Counted from the stretch's first letter, positions 51,046-59,840 are shown. The stretch is DNA of 64,000 nt from Umezawaea sp049997955 (GCA_049997955.1 JAEBDY010000021.1:62001-126000), one strand, 5' to 3'. Notes: a model not told the origin generated them from the letters alone. Numbers and translations: made by a program.

Positions 51046-51669
51046 ATGACCAACGTCGCCATCGTCTACTACTCCACCGGAAGCGTGCACAAGCTCGCGG
51101 AAGCCGCCGAAGGGGCGGCGCGGAAGGCGGGCGCCGAGGTCAGGCTGCGCAGGATCGCCGAACTGGTCCCCGAAGCCGCGGCCGCCACCCGCACGGGCGC
51201 GGCCGAGCACGACGCTGAGACCGGGCACATCCCCGAGGCGACCCTCGCGGACCTGGAGTGGGCCGACGCCGTCCTGCTCGGCACACCCGTCCACTTCGGA
51301 CTCGCCGCCCCGCAGCTCATGCACTTCATCGGCACCACGTCCGCGTTGTTGATCGCGGGGAAGCTCGCGAACAAGGCGGTCTCGGCGTTCGCCTCCGGAT
51401 CGGCCGCCCACGGCGGCCAGGTGAGCGCGATCCTGGCGCTGCACAACGCCGTCTGCCACTGGGGTTCGATCATCGTCACGACCGGGCCAACCGACCCCGT
51501 CGTCCACCAGCCCCACAACGGCAACCCCTGCGGCGCGAGCAGCGTCGTCGGCGGCACACCGGGACGGGTGCGCGACCAGAACCTCGACGCCGTCGAGTTC
51601 CAGGCGCGCCGGACCACGCAGGTCGCCGCGGCGCTCCTGCGCGGCGGGATCGACGAGGTGCGACCCTGA
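51046..51669 (+). CDS. flavodoxin-fold NAD(P)H:quinone oxidoreductase, WrbA-like
   Basis: 207 residues. The N-terminal FMN site is VAIVYYSTGSVHKLAEAAEG. The core motifs are WADAVLLGTPVHFGLAAPQL and KAVSAFASGSAAHGGQVSA, and the late block NPCGASSVVGGTPGRVRDQN is characteristic of WrbA-type quinone reductases, which reduce quinones by two electrons under redox stress. A nested palindrome lies upstream, and a TetR-family gene follows 78 bases downstream. Confidence 0.88.
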   Translation: MTNVAIVYYSTGSVHKLAEAAEGAARKAGAEVRLRRIAELVPEAAAATRTGAAEHDAETGHIPEATLADLEWADAVLLGTPVHFGLAAPQLMHFIGTTSALLIAGKLANKAVSAFASGSAAHGGQVSAILALHNAVCHWGSIIVTTGPTDPVVHQPHNGNPCGASSVVGGTPGRVRDQNLDAVEFQARRTTQVAAALLRGGIDEVRP

Positions 51670-51747
51670 CGGACACCGCGCTTCCGGATGACGTCCCCAT
51701 GCGCGTGGTCGCGGTATCTTGAGGCTTCGACGGCTGGTAGGAGCACC

Positions 51748-52812
51748 GTGGCCCGACTCACCAGGGCGGAGACGCAAGAGCGCAACCGCGCGAAGGTGCT
51801 GGCCGCGGCCAGGGCCGAGTTCGCCGAGCGCGGGTTCCGCGACACCAGGATCGACGGCATCGCCGAGCGCGCCGAACTGACCCGCGGCGCGGTGTACTCC
51901 AACTTCCCCGGCAAGCGGGCCCTGTACTTCGCCGTGCTCGCCGAGGCCGCCGAGAACACGCCCGTTCCACTCCAGGAGCCCGGACTCACCGTGCGCGAGG
52001 CGCTCGGCGTGCTGGCCCGCTCGTGGGTCGGCGCCCTGCCGATGGCGACCGACTCCGACCACGGCGACGCGCGGCTGGGCGTGGACCTGGTGCCGGAGAT
52101 CATGGCCGACGAGGTCACCCGCCGCCCGTTCGCGCAGCTGCTGATGCTGGACGCGATCGTGCTCGGGCTGGCGCTGGAACGACTGGACCCGTCCGCCGGG
52201 CGGCTCGTGCGGGTCGCCGAGGCCGCGCTCACCACGCTGCACGGCGCGAGCGGACTGGCCGCCGCCGCGCCCGGCTTCGGCGAGATCTTCAACGTCGTCC
52301 GCGCCTGCGAGCAACTCGCGGACCTCGACCTGGACGACCGCTGGCCCGACCAGCACCTGTTCCCGACCTCCCACGCCGTGGACGAGCCGTGGCAGCCGGT
52401 GTCCGCGACCGACCTGCTGACCGGCGAGCCCGCGCGGCTCGACGGCGACGGGGTGGTCGCGGTCCTCGGCGTGCACCGGATCTCCGCGGTCGAGGCGGCG
52501 CTGCGGGCGAACACCGACGTCACCGCCGTGGTGGTCACCGGCAGTCCCGACGAGCTGGCGCCCCTGGTCCGGTTGACCGCCACCGGCCTGCGGAACCACC
52601 TGCGGCAGGCGTTCCCGCGCTCGGCGTGGCCGCGGCTGCGGGTCGTCGTCGACGACCGCGGCTTCCTCGCCGCCGCAGCGGGTGTGCCCGCCGTCGACGA
52701 CGGCACGGAGACCGCCGTGCGCGTCGAGGCGGGCCGCGTCGTCGCCCGCGCCACCGGGTACGGCGCCTGCCACGCGATCACCGTGCCAGCCAAGGTGGAC
52801 CACCCGTCCTAG
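51748..52812 (+). CDS. TetR-family regulator with an unusually long C-terminal domain
   Basis: 354 residues. The N-terminal 60 residues are a TetR helix-turn-helix (AAARAEFAERGFRDTRIDGI, AERAELTRGAVYSNFPGKRA). TetR proteins are normally about 200 residues. Here an extra 150-residue domain (about 205-354) follows: TDLLTGEPARLDGDGVVAVL, WPRLRVVVDDRGFLAAAAGV. It looks like an alpha/beta, possibly thioredoxin-like, sensory module. The GTG start follows GGAG. The upstream quinone reductase gene is the likely target. Confidence 0.85.
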   Translation: MARLTRAETQERNRAKVLAAARAEFAERGFRDTRIDGIAERAELTRGAVYSNFPGKRALYFAVLAEAAENTPVPLQEPGLTVREALGVLARSWVGALPMATDSDHGDARLGVDLVPEIMADEVTRRPFAQLLMLDAIVLGLALERLDPSAGRLVRVAEAALTTLHGASGLAAAAPGFGEIFNVVRACEQLADLDLDDRWPDQHLFPTSHAVDEPWQPVSATDLLTGEPARLDGDGVVAVLGVHRISAVEAALRANTDVTAVVVTGSPDELAPLVRLTATGLRNHLRQAFPRSAWPRLRVVVDDRGFLAAAAGVPAVDDGTETAVRVEAGRVVARATGYGACHAITVPAKVDHPS

Positions 52813-52822
52813 GGGCGGCCGG

Positions 52823-53584
52823 TCACCCCCGTCCGGAGTGGACGAACGGCGTGGTGGTCGCGAGGTCGACGAAGCCCAGGCGTCGCAGGATCGGGAGGCT
52901 GTCGTCGGTGGCGTCGACCTGGAGGTAGCGGAAGCCGCGGGCCGCCGCCTGCGCCGCGCGGAAGGCGACCAGGGCCCGGAACACGCCTCGTCCACGCCAC
53001 CGCGGCACGGTGCCGCCACCCCACAGGCTCGCGAACTCGGTGCCGAGGTGGAACTCCACGCGCGCGGCGGACACCGGTGCGTCCCCGGCCATCGCGACGA
53101 CGGCCGCGAGCGTGCCGGGGTCGCGGGTCAGGCCTGCCACCACGAGGTCGCCGATCGCCGCGTGGTCGCCGCCGAACACCTCGTCGTGCACGGCCACCAC
53201 CGCGTCGGCGCCCGCCCGGTCGACCACCGGGACCAGGGTCACGCCGTCCGGTGGCGTCACGTCCAGGCGCAGGTCCGCGATCTCGGCCACCAGCAGGGTC
53301 TCCGACGGCTCCGGGGTCAGCCCGGCCGCGGCCAGCCGGGCGGGCAGGTCGGCGGGGGAGTCGTACGAGTAGAGCTTCCACTCCCACGGCGTGCCCGCGA
53401 AGCGGGCCACCTGGGCGGCGATCGTCTCGTCGGCGCGGGCGGCGTCGAGCGCGGACCACTCCACGCCGGTCCAGGCCGGTCCGATCGTGCGGATCACCTC
53501 GTCGTCGCGTTCGACCTCGCCGTCGGTCGTCGGGTGCCTGCGGACCTGGTGGTCGAACGCGGCCAGCACCGCCTGCTTGTCCAT
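52823..53584 (-). CDS. GNAT-family N-acetyltransferase, two-domain
   Basis: 253 residues. The N-terminal 100 residues (VEWSALDAARADETIAAQVA, WEWKLYSYDSPADLPARL) are a degenerate GNAT-like half. The C-terminal half has the acetyl-CoA loop VPRWRGRGVFRALVAFRAAQ and FRYLQVDATDDSLPILRRLG. The substrate is unknown. Start ATG 53584, 42 bases downstream of the LysR-gene stop, so possibly co-transcribed with it. Confidence 0.87.
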   Translation of the reverse strand: MDKQAVLAAFDHQVRRHPTTDGEVERDDEVIRTIGPAWTGVEWSALDAARADETIAAQVARFAGTPWEWKLYSYDSPADLPARLAAAGLTPEPSETLLVAEIADLRLDVTPPDGVTLVPVVDRAGADAVVAVHDEVFGGDHAAIGDLVVAGLTRDPGTLAAVVAMAGDAPVSAARVEFHLGTEFASLWGGGTVPRWRGRGVFRALVAFRAAQAAARGFRYLQVDATDDSLPILRRLGFVDLATTTPFVHSGRG

Positions 53585-53626
53585 CGCGACAGCCGACCAG
53601 AACCCGGTGGCCGGGGCAAACGGGTT

Positions 53627-54472
53627 TCAGCCCGCCACGACACCGCGGGCGAGCGCCAGCAGCGCTGGGATCGCGGGGTGGCGCGGGGGATCGGTCCACA
53701 CCAGGTGCACGGGCACGGGTGGCGCGTCGGTGATCGGGACGTAGGTGACGCCGGGGTAGGCGTGGATGCCCGCGGTCGCGGCCGTCGTGACGCCCACACC
53801 GCGATCCGCGGCGATGGCGGCCAGCCAGTCGTCGGTGTTGGCCACGACCAGCGTCCTGGTGGGGCGGGTCGCCGCGGGCCACAGCGACATCGACGTGGTG
53901 CCCGTCGGCGGGTTCAGCGTGATCACCTGGTCGGTGAGGTCTGCCAGCTCCAGGGTCGGCCGGTTCGCCAGCGCGCTGTCGGTGGACACGGCCGCCAGCC
54001 GCGCCTCGGTCAGCAGCAGCGCGCTGGGGGCGGTCGCGGGCCCGCGCACCAGGGCCACGTCGGTCTTGCCGCTGCTCAGGCCCGCGGTGGCCTCGGTGAT
54101 GCGCAGCAACTCCAGCGGCGTGTCCGGGTAGGTCTCCCGCCACCGCCGCAGCAGCGCGGTCGTGTGGTCGCCGAGCGCGGCCCACGCGTGGCCGAGGCGC
54201 AACGGCCACGTGCCGACGCGGGCCGGGTCGAGCGCGTCGTCCACCGCGGCGACGGCGTTCGCGGCCCTCGTGCGGAACGCGTGCCCGGCCTCGGTGAGGT
54301 GCAGGTGGTGGGTCGAGCGGTCGACCAGCCGGACGCCGAGGTGCTCCTCCAACTGCCTCAGGGTGCGCGACAGCGCGGGCTGCCCGACGTGCAGCCGGGC
54401 CGCGGCGCGCGTGATGTTCGCTTCCTCGGCGATGGCGAGGAAGCAGCGGAGGTGACGCAGCTCAACGGTCAT
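53627..54472 (-). CDS. LysR-family transcriptional regulator
   Basis: 281 residues. The N-terminal winged helix is ELRHLRCFLAIAEEANITRA, AARLHVGQPALSRTLRQLEE, HLGVRLVDRSTHHLHLTEAG. A periplasmic-binding-protein-like effector domain follows. It is divergent from the EamA-type transporter with a 68-base gap, the classic LysR arrangement, so it probably controls that exporter in response to its substrate. Start ATG 54472. Confidence 0.92.
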   Translation of the reverse strand: MTVELRHLRCFLAIAEEANITRAAARLHVGQPALSRTLRQLEEHLGVRLVDRSTHHLHLTEAGHAFRTRAANAVAAVDDALDPARVGTWPLRLGHAWAALGDHTTALLRRWRETYPDTPLELLRITEATAGLSSGKTDVALVRGPATAPSALLLTEARLAAVSTDSALANRPTLELADLTDQVITLNPPTGTTSMSLWPAATRPTRTLVVANTDDWLAAIAADRGVGVTTAATAGIHAYPGVTYVPITDAPPVPVHLVWTDPPRHPAIPALLALARGVVAG

Positions 54473-54540
54473 GTCCGGCAAGCATAACCGCTGGAGAACA
54501 GGCATTTCACGGCCGTTCGCGCTGTCCATACCGTGGCCGG

Positions 54541-55389
54541 GTGACCACCACCGCGTCCCGCACGACCACCCCTGTCGGCCTGGTCCTCGCCGGCATCCTC
54601 TCCCAGCAGTTCGGCGCCGCCGTGGCCACGCTGGTGTTCCCGTTGGCCGGACCGCTCGGGGTGGTGTCGCTGCGGCTGACGATCTCGGCGGTGGTCATGC
54701 TGGCCGTGTGCAGGCCCTCGGTGCGCGGCCACCGCCGGGCCGACTGGGCCGTCATCGTGGCGTTCGGCGTGGCACTGGCGGTCATGAACATGGCCTTCTA
54801 CCAGGCCATCGCCCGGATCCCGCTCGGCGCGGCGGTCACCCTGGAGGTCCTCGGCCCGCTCGTGCTGTCGGTCGTCATGGCCCGCCGCGCGTCGAGTTGG
54901 CTGTGGGCCGCGCTGGCGCTGGCCGGGGTCGCGCTGCTCGGTCGCGGCGGTTTCGCCGGACTCGACCTCGTGGGCGCGGGCTTCGCGCTGGGAGCGGGCG
55001 CGCTGTGGGCCGTCTACATCCTGTGCTCGGCCCGCGCGGGCAGCCGGTTCCCGAAGGCCGACGGACTCGCGCTGGCCATGGCCGTCAGCGCCGTGATCAG
55101 CCTGCCGTTCGGCGCGAGCACCGCCCTGCTGCACCCCGTCACCCTCGGACTCGGCGCGATCGTCGCCCTGCTGTCCTCCGCCCTGCCCTACAGCCTGGAA
55201 CTGCTGTCCCTGCGCACGCTGCGCCAGTCGACCTTCGCCGTGCTGATGAGCCTCTCGCCCGCCGTCGCCGCAGTGGCGGGTCACGTCGTCCTCGGCCAGC
55301 GCCTCGGCCTGCTGGACGTCGCCGCCATCGGCCTGGTCGTGGTCGCGGGCGTCGGAGCGGTGCAGGGAGCCGGTGACCGGACGGCTTAG
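54541..55389 (+). CDS. EamA/DMT-superfamily transporter
   Basis: 282 residues, about ten hydrophobic helices in two EamA repeats. Conserved points include FPLAGPLGVVSLRLTISAVV, NMAFYQAIARIPLGAAVTLE and LPYSLELLSLRTLRQSTFAV. These transporters export metabolites such as amino acids or drugs (RhtA-like). The GTG at 54541 follows TACCGT (54529-54534) by six bases, suggesting a leaderless transcript. The divergent LysR gene is the presumed regulator. Confidence 0.9.
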   Translation: MTTTASRTTTPVGLVLAGILSQQFGAAVATLVFPLAGPLGVVSLRLTISAVVMLAVCRPSVRGHRRADWAVIVAFGVALAVMNMAFYQAIARIPLGAAVTLEVLGPLVLSVVMARRASSWLWAALALAGVALLGRGGFAGLDLVGAGFALGAGALWAVYILCSARAGSRFPKADGLALAMAVSAVISLPFGASTALLHPVTLGLGAIVALLSSALPYSLELLSLRTLRQSTFAVLMSLSPAVAAVAGHVVLGQRLGLLDVAAIGLVVVAGVGAVQGAGDRTA

Positions 55390-56612
55390 CCGATCCGCCT
55401 GATGCGGTCGGCCAGGAATTCCTGCTCGGCGGTGTTGTCGCTCAGCGCCAGCGCCGCCCGGTAGGCCTCCACGGCCTCCGCGTCGCGGCCGAGCCGGTGC
55501 AGCAGGTCGGCCTTGGTGGCGGGCAGGTACCGGTACCCGGCCAGTCCGCTGTCCCGTTCCAGCTCCTCGACCTGCGCCAACGCGACCTCGGGCCCGTGGA
55601 CCTCAGCCACCGCGACCGCCCGGTTGAGCGCCACGACCGGCGACGGCCAGATCCGGACGAGCACGTCGTAGAGCGTGAGGATCTGCGGCCAGTCCGTCTC
55701 CGCGTAGCTCGGGGCCAGCGCGTGGAGCGCCGCGATCGCCGCCTGCACCCCGAACCGGCCGGGCGGCCCGGCGGTCAGCGCCCCCACGACCAGCCGGTCC
55801 GCCTCGGCGATCAGGTCGACGTCCCAGGCCGACCGGTCCTGCTCCTCCAGCCGCAGCAGCCTGCCGTCGGCGTCGGTGCGGGTCGCGCGCCGGGCCTGGT
55901 GCACGAGCAGCAGCGCCAGCAGACCCGCGACCTCGGGTTCGCCGGGCAGCAGGTCGCGCAGCATCCCGGCCAGGTCGAGCGCGCGGCCGGTCAGCTCGTC
56001 GCGCACGAGGTGCCTGCCGGAGTGCGCGGTGTGCCCGGTGGCGAACAGCAGGTGGATCACGGTCAGCACGACGTCCATCCGCGCGGGCAGGTCCTCGGCC
56101 GACGGGACGGTGTACGGGATGCGCGCGGCGGTGATTTTCTTCTTCGCCCTGGTCAGCCGGGCGGCCATGGTGGACTCGGCGACCAGGAACGCGTGCGCCA
56201 CGTCCGGGGTCGCCACCCCGCACACCAGTCGCAGCGTCAGCGCGACCTGCGCCTCCCGCGACAGCGCGGGGTGGCAGCAGGTGAAGATCAGCCGGAGCCG
56301 GTCGTCCCGGATCACCTCGGGCTCGGGCTCCTCGGCCGCCGCCTCCGGCTCCAGCAGCAGCGGCAGCTTGGCCCGGAGGGTGTCCCGGCCGCGCACGACG
56401 TTCATCGCCTTGCGCCGCGCCACCGTCGTCAGCCACGCCCCCGGCCGGTCGGGGACGCCGTCGCGCGGCCACGTGCGCAGCGCCTCCACGTACGCGTCCT
56501 GCACGGACTCCTCGGCCGTGTCCAGGTCGCGCGTCACGCGCACCGTCGCGGCGAGCACGAAGGCCCACTCGCGGCGGTGCGCGTCGGCGACCGCTTCCTC
56601 GACGGAGGTCAG
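55386..56612 (-). CDS. ECF sigma factor of the DGPF-associated type, apparent CTG start
   Basis: 408 residues, paralogous in layout to the sigma factor at 47822-49000. Landmarks: ADAHRREWAFVLAATVRVTR, DTAEESVQDAYVEALRTW, LRLIFTCCHPALSREAQVAL and SPVVALNRAVAVAEVHGP. No ATG, GTG or TTG exists at the expected N-terminus. The only fitting codon is CTG 56612, overlapping the upstream TGA as CTGA, so translation is probably coupled to the YCII gene. Its own stop overlaps the end of the transporter gene by four bases. Confidence 0.88.
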   Translation of the reverse strand: MTSVEEAVADAHRREWAFVLAATVRVTRDLDTAEESVQDAYVEALRTWPRDGVPDRPGAWLTTVARRKAMNVVRGRDTLRAKLPLLLEPEAAAEEPEPEVIRDDRLRLIFTCCHPALSREAQVALTLRLVCGVATPDVAHAFLVAESTMAARLTRAKKKITAARIPYTVPSAEDLPARMDVVLTVIHLLFATGHTAHSGRHLVRDELTGRALDLAGMLRDLLPGEPEVAGLLALLLVHQARRATRTDADGRLLRLEEQDRSAWDVDLIAEADRLVVGALTAGPPGRFGVQAAIAALHALAPSYAETDWPQILTLYDVLVRIWPSPVVALNRAVAVAEVHGPEVALAQVEELERDSGLAGYRYLPATKADLLHRLGRDAEAVEAYRAALALSDNTAEQEFLADRIRRIG

Positions 56613-56959
56613 TTCCGCTCCAGGACTTCGAACCCGATCAGCGGCCGCACCTCGACGCCGCCGCTGACGACCGGTGTCATCCTCGCCAGCGCCAACGCGT
56701 GGTCCAGGTCCCGCGCCTCGATGACGAACACCCCGGCCAGGGCTTCCTTGGTCTCGATGAACGGCCCGTCGGTGACCAGGTCGCCGCGGATGGAGGTGGC
56801 CGTCGCGTTGGGTTCGAGCGCCAGCCCGGCCACGACCCGGCCGCCGTGCTCGGCGATCCGCTCCGGGAGGTTCAGGTGCCCCTCCATGATCTCCGGGGGG
56901 ATGTCCACGACCCCGTTCGGCGCCTCCCGCTCGAAGATCAACACCGCGTACTGCGCCAT
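56609..56959 (-). CDS. YCII/DGPF-domain protein
   Basis: 116 residues with the signature VTDGPFIETKEALAGVFVIE and the start AQYAVLIFEREAPNGVVDIP. It is the expected partner of the adjoining ECF42-like sigma factor. The ATG at 56959 overlaps the SRPBCC-gene stop by one base, making a three-gene translationally coupled operon (SRPBCC, YCII, sigma). Confidence 0.9.
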   Translation of the reverse strand: MAQYAVLIFEREAPNGVVDIPPEIMEGHLNLPERIAEHGGRVVAGLALEPNATATSIRGDLVTDGPFIETKEALAGVFVIEARDLDHALALARMTPVVSGGVEVRPLIGFEVLERN

Positions 56960-57666
56960 CACGCGACCACCGTTCCGTTGGCGAACACACCGTCGAGCCA
57001 GGACTGCCAAGCCTGGCGGCTCCGCTCGTGGTCGGCATCCTCGCCGAACAGGTGGCCGACCACCGTGACCGGGCCGCCCCACGCGCCGCGGTCGTACACC
57101 CGGTACAGCGCGTCTGCCGTCCGGATACCGAGGAACGAGCTGGTCAGGTAGTCGACCACGCCGCCGAGCACCACCTCGTCGCCGACCGCGGCACCGGGCA
57201 GACCCAGTGCGTCGAGCACCGCGTCCAGCCCGCCCACCATCGAAGAGTCCGGCCCGTCGACCGACACGAGCACCGGCGTCCGCCCGGCGAAGCGGCCGAC
57301 GTACTGGCCGAGCGAGTGGTAGTAGAACGCCGTGTGCCCGCGGCAGGCGTCCAGGTCCTCGTCGGTGGTGAACGGCCCCCGGTGCCGCATCCGCAGGTGC
57401 GTCCCGTCCGGACGCGGGTCGAGCACGAAGTCCAGCTCGTTGCGCCCCTCGCCGAGGGTCGCGCCGGTGCCGAAGTGCCTCGGCTCGTCCCACGCCGTCA
57501 CCCGGCCGTCGTCGCTGCCGCTGAGCCCGGTCTCACGTCCACCGACCCGCGGCTCGTAGGAGATGTCCCACAGCCAGCCCGCGGTGTTCACGGTGATCGC
57601 GTCCCACACCTGCGCCGCCGTCCCCGGCAGCACGCCTTCCCACGTGACCTCGAAATGCTCGACCAT
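56959..57666 (-). CDS. SRPBCC-domain protein
   Basis: 235 residues. It starts EHFEVTWEGVLPGTAAQVWD, then AITVNTAGWLWDISYEPRVG and LDFVLDPRPDGTHLRMRHRG, which place it in the AHSA1/START-like ligand-binding fold. SRPBCC proteins often accompany DGPF-type sigma factors. The C-terminal third (LTSSFLGIRTADALYRVYDR, VVGHLFGEDADHERSRQAWQ) is a second SRPBCC-like half. First gene of the operon; ATG 57666. Confidence 0.85.
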   Translation of the reverse strand: MVEHFEVTWEGVLPGTAAQVWDAITVNTAGWLWDISYEPRVGGRETGLSGSDDGRVTAWDEPRHFGTGATLGEGRNELDFVLDPRPDGTHLRMRHRGPFTTDEDLDACRGHTAFYYHSLGQYVGRFAGRTPVLVSVDGPDSSMVGGLDAVLDALGLPGAAVGDEVVLGGVVDYLTSSFLGIRTADALYRVYDRGAWGGPVTVVGHLFGEDADHERSRQAWQSWLDGVFANGTVVA

Positions 57667-58045
57667 GATCGCCCGCCTTCGTCGTTCCGGCTCTTCCTCC
57701 CCTTCGACACGCGGGGTCCGGCGGAATCGACAACGGCCGGGAGGAACTTTCCCGTACCCGCCTTCACCAGCCGAACCGTCCATCCGGGTGGTCCAGCGGT
57801 GCCGGCCGGAACGGTGCCGGTTTTGACACGGCGCTCACGAAGTCGCTCTAATGGTGGCGCGGTGCGCGTGGTCCCGGCCGAAGAGCGGTGGGCGGGTCGG
57901 AGATCGGGCGACACCCCTTCACCCCACGGGACCACGCCATGAGCTTCCCGCGTTCGACGTAACCGCTCCACGCACCCCGAGTGACCTCACCTCGGCGCGT
58001 GCGTCCGGTTCCGTCCAGCACCGCACACGTTCCTGGAGCACACCC
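57667..58045. other. 379-base divergent intergenic region
   Basis: It separates the SRPBCC-YCII-sigma operon from the F420-type/hemerythrin gene. A good plus-strand promoter match lies at 57823-57852. A plus-strand frame at 57851-58045 is open and in phase with the next gene, but its sequence is unlike known N-termini. No other feature seen. Confidence 0.5.
57823..57852 (+). promoter_or_regulatory. sigma-70-type promoter TTGACA-N18-TCTAAT
   Basis: TTGACA at 57823-57828 and TCTAAT at 57847-57852, 18 bases apart. This is one of the few consensus-like promoters in the window. It would give the gene at 58046 a leader of about 185 bases. Confidence 0.5.
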
Positions 58046-58870
58046 ATGTCCTTCAACGATTCCATCATCGACGAGTTCCGCGCCAACGACGGCAAGGTCG
58101 CGTTCTTCCCCGACGGCGACCTCCTCCTGCTCACCACCACCGGCGCCAGGTCGGGCGCCGACCGCACCGTCCCGCTCGGTTTCGTCCGCGACGGCGCCCT
58201 GTTGTTCGTCGTCGGCTCCGCGGGCGGCTCGGACCGCCACCCCGACTGGTTCCACAACGTCCTCGCCGACCCGGTCGTGCGGGTCGAACTCGGCACCGAG
58301 ACGTTCACGGCCGTCGCGGTCCCGGCCGAGGGCGACCGGCGGGACCGGCTGTTCGAGCAGGCCGTCAGGGTCGCGCCCGGCTACGCCGACTACCAGGCGG
58401 GCACCACCCGGATCCTGCCGGTCGTGGTGCTCGAACGGTCCGCGGTGGTCACCACCTTCGCCGACAAGCTCGTGGAGATCCACACGTGGCTGCGCGAGCA
58501 GGTGCGCCAACTCCAGGCCGACGCGGGCTCGCCCGGCAGGCTCGGGCTGGAACTGCGGCAGCACTGCCTCACGTTCTGCGAGGCGCTGACCTTCCACCAC
58601 ACGTCCGAGGACGACCACGTCTTCCCCGGCATCGCGACCCACCACCCGCACCTGGCGGACTCGCTCGACCGGCTGCGCGAGGAGCACCGGGTCGTGGCGC
58701 GGATCAAGGGTGATCTGCTCGCGCTGCTCGACGACGCGGACGCCGACGGCTTCCGCGCGGAACTGGATCGGCTGGCCACCGAACTGGAGGCCCACCTGGA
58801 CCGCGAGGAGGGCTGGCTGCTGCCGGTGCTCGCCGACGTGCCGTGGCCGCCGGTCGCCGGGACCGCCTAG
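58046..58870 (+). CDS. F420-type nitroreductase fused to a hemerythrin domain
   Basis: 274 residues. Residues 1-130 are a split-barrel deazaflavin-dependent nitroreductase (Ddn/DUF385) domain: LLLLTTTGARSGADRTVPLG and VGSAGGSDRHPDWFHNVLAD. Residues 140-265 are a hemerythrin four-helix bundle with iron-ligand candidates in RQHCLTFCEALTFHHTSEDD, LREEHRVVARI and LEAHLDREEGWLLPVL. The fusion suggests an F420H2-linked redox enzyme with a di-iron O2- or NO-sensing module. ATG 58046 follows GGAG. Confidence 0.88.
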   Translation: MSFNDSIIDEFRANDGKVAFFPDGDLLLLTTTGARSGADRTVPLGFVRDGALLFVVGSAGGSDRHPDWFHNVLADPVVRVELGTETFTAVAVPAEGDRRDRLFEQAVRVAPGYADYQAGTTRILPVVVLERSAVVTTFADKLVEIHTWLREQVRQLQADAGSPGRLGLELRQHCLTFCEALTFHHTSEDDHVFPGIATHHPHLADSLDRLREEHRVVARIKGDLLALLDDADADGFRAELDRLATELEAHLDREEGWLLPVLADVPWPPVAGTA

Positions 58871-58873
58871 CCG

Positions 58874-58909
58874 CAGGGTGGGTCGCCGGAGAACCGGCGA
58901 CCCACCCTG
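58874..58909. terminator. perfect 16-bp hairpin between convergent genes
   Basis: Arms CAGGGTGGGTCGCCGG and CCGGCGACCCACCCTG around the loop AGAA, four bases after the hemerythrin-fusion stop. Confidence 0.88.
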
Positions 58910-58915
58910 GCCGGG

Positions 58916-59239
58916 TCAGCGGATGGTCTGGTCGGGCAGTTCGATGGGGGAGAAGCCCTTGCTGCTCGCGATGGCGACCGAGCCGAACGCCAGCATCAGC
59001 GCGCGGTAGGTCGACCGGCGGTCCGGCCAGTACAGCGCGCTCTCCAACGGGCCCGCCGCCGTGCCGTCCCCGTAGTCGGGACCGCACCAGAACGACTGCC
59101 CGCCCATCGCCTGGACCGCGTGCACCACCCAGCCGGTAGCACCCGCCCGGTACGGCTCGCCACCGTGCTGCGGCCCGTCCACCTGCCCCATCGCGTCGGG
59201 GTTGTGCCGTGTGGACGGTCTGGCCGGAGGACTGCTCAT
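58916..59239 (-). CDS. small protein of unknown function
   Basis: 107 residues, beginning MSSPPARPSTRHNPDAMGQV, then TGWVVHAVQAMGGQSFWCGP, DRRSTYRALMLAFGSVAIAS and a short polar tail. The composition is normal and a terminator lies right after it, so it is probably real. An upstream ATG (59256-59258) would add MMCDVDD-type residues. No family recognised. Confidence 0.6.
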   Translation of the reverse strand: MSSPPARPSTRHNPDAMGQVDGPQHGGEPYRAGATGWVVHAVQAMGGQSFWCGPDYGDGTAAGPLESALYWPDRRSTYRALMLAFGSVAIASSKGFSPIELPDQTIR

Positions 59240-59406
59240 GTCGTCAACATCGCACATCACCGAGCGCGATCGACACCGGCTCGCAGCGTGACCTCCGAAG
59301 CCCGCGGAACCCGGTCCGAACAGGTGCCCGAAACCACCGCCCGCGCCGGCATGATCACGGGGAAAAATCTGATGTCCGTGCCCGCGGGCTTCGAGGAGAG
59401 GGGCCC

Positions 59407-59748
59407 TTGTTGTCTCCTGAGGAGATCGTCGCCGGCCAACTGGCCGCCTACAACGCGCGCGACATCGAAAGGTTCCTCGGCTTCTACGTCGACGACGTGC
59501 CGGTGGCGACGTTCCCCGCGGGCGAGGTGCTGGCCGACCGCTCGGGCCCCGCGTTCCGCGACCGGTACCAGGAGTTGTTCGACGCCCACCCCGACCTGCA
59601 CGCCAAGCTGGTCACACGGGTGGTGCACGGCCGGATCGTGATCGACCACGAGCTGGTGACGGGCATCGGCGCGGGCGAGTCGCGGGCCGCCGTGGCGATG
59701 TACGAGGTGGGCAAGGAGAAGATCGAACGCGTCTGGTTCGTCGTCTGA
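59407..59748 (+). CDS. SnoaL/NTF2-like domain protein
   Basis: 113 residues. The pattern AGQLAAYNARDIERFLGFYV, DDVPVATFPAGEVLADRSGP and YEVGKEKIERVWFV is typical of small NTF2-like (SnoaL/DUF4440) proteins, which can be cyclases, isomerases or ligand binders. Tandem TTG start codons at 59407 and 59410 follow GAGGAGAGGGG. No clear partner gene. Confidence 0.78.
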   Translation: MLSPEEIVAGQLAAYNARDIERFLGFYVDDVPVATFPAGEVLADRSGPAFRDRYQELFDAHPDLHAKLVTRVVHGRIVIDHELVTGIGAGESRAAVAMYEVGKEKIERVWFVV

Positions 59749-59840
59749 GACACCTGATGAGGGCCGTCCGGTCGCGAGCCTGATCGCGGTCCGGTGACCC
59801 ACGTCACGCAACGGGCGGCCGTGATCGGCCCTGTTCAGGT

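Noticed and set aside
58916..59239. tRNA or small RNA in the gap near 59240-59400
   Set aside because: No cloverleaf or conserved T-loop sequence could be found.
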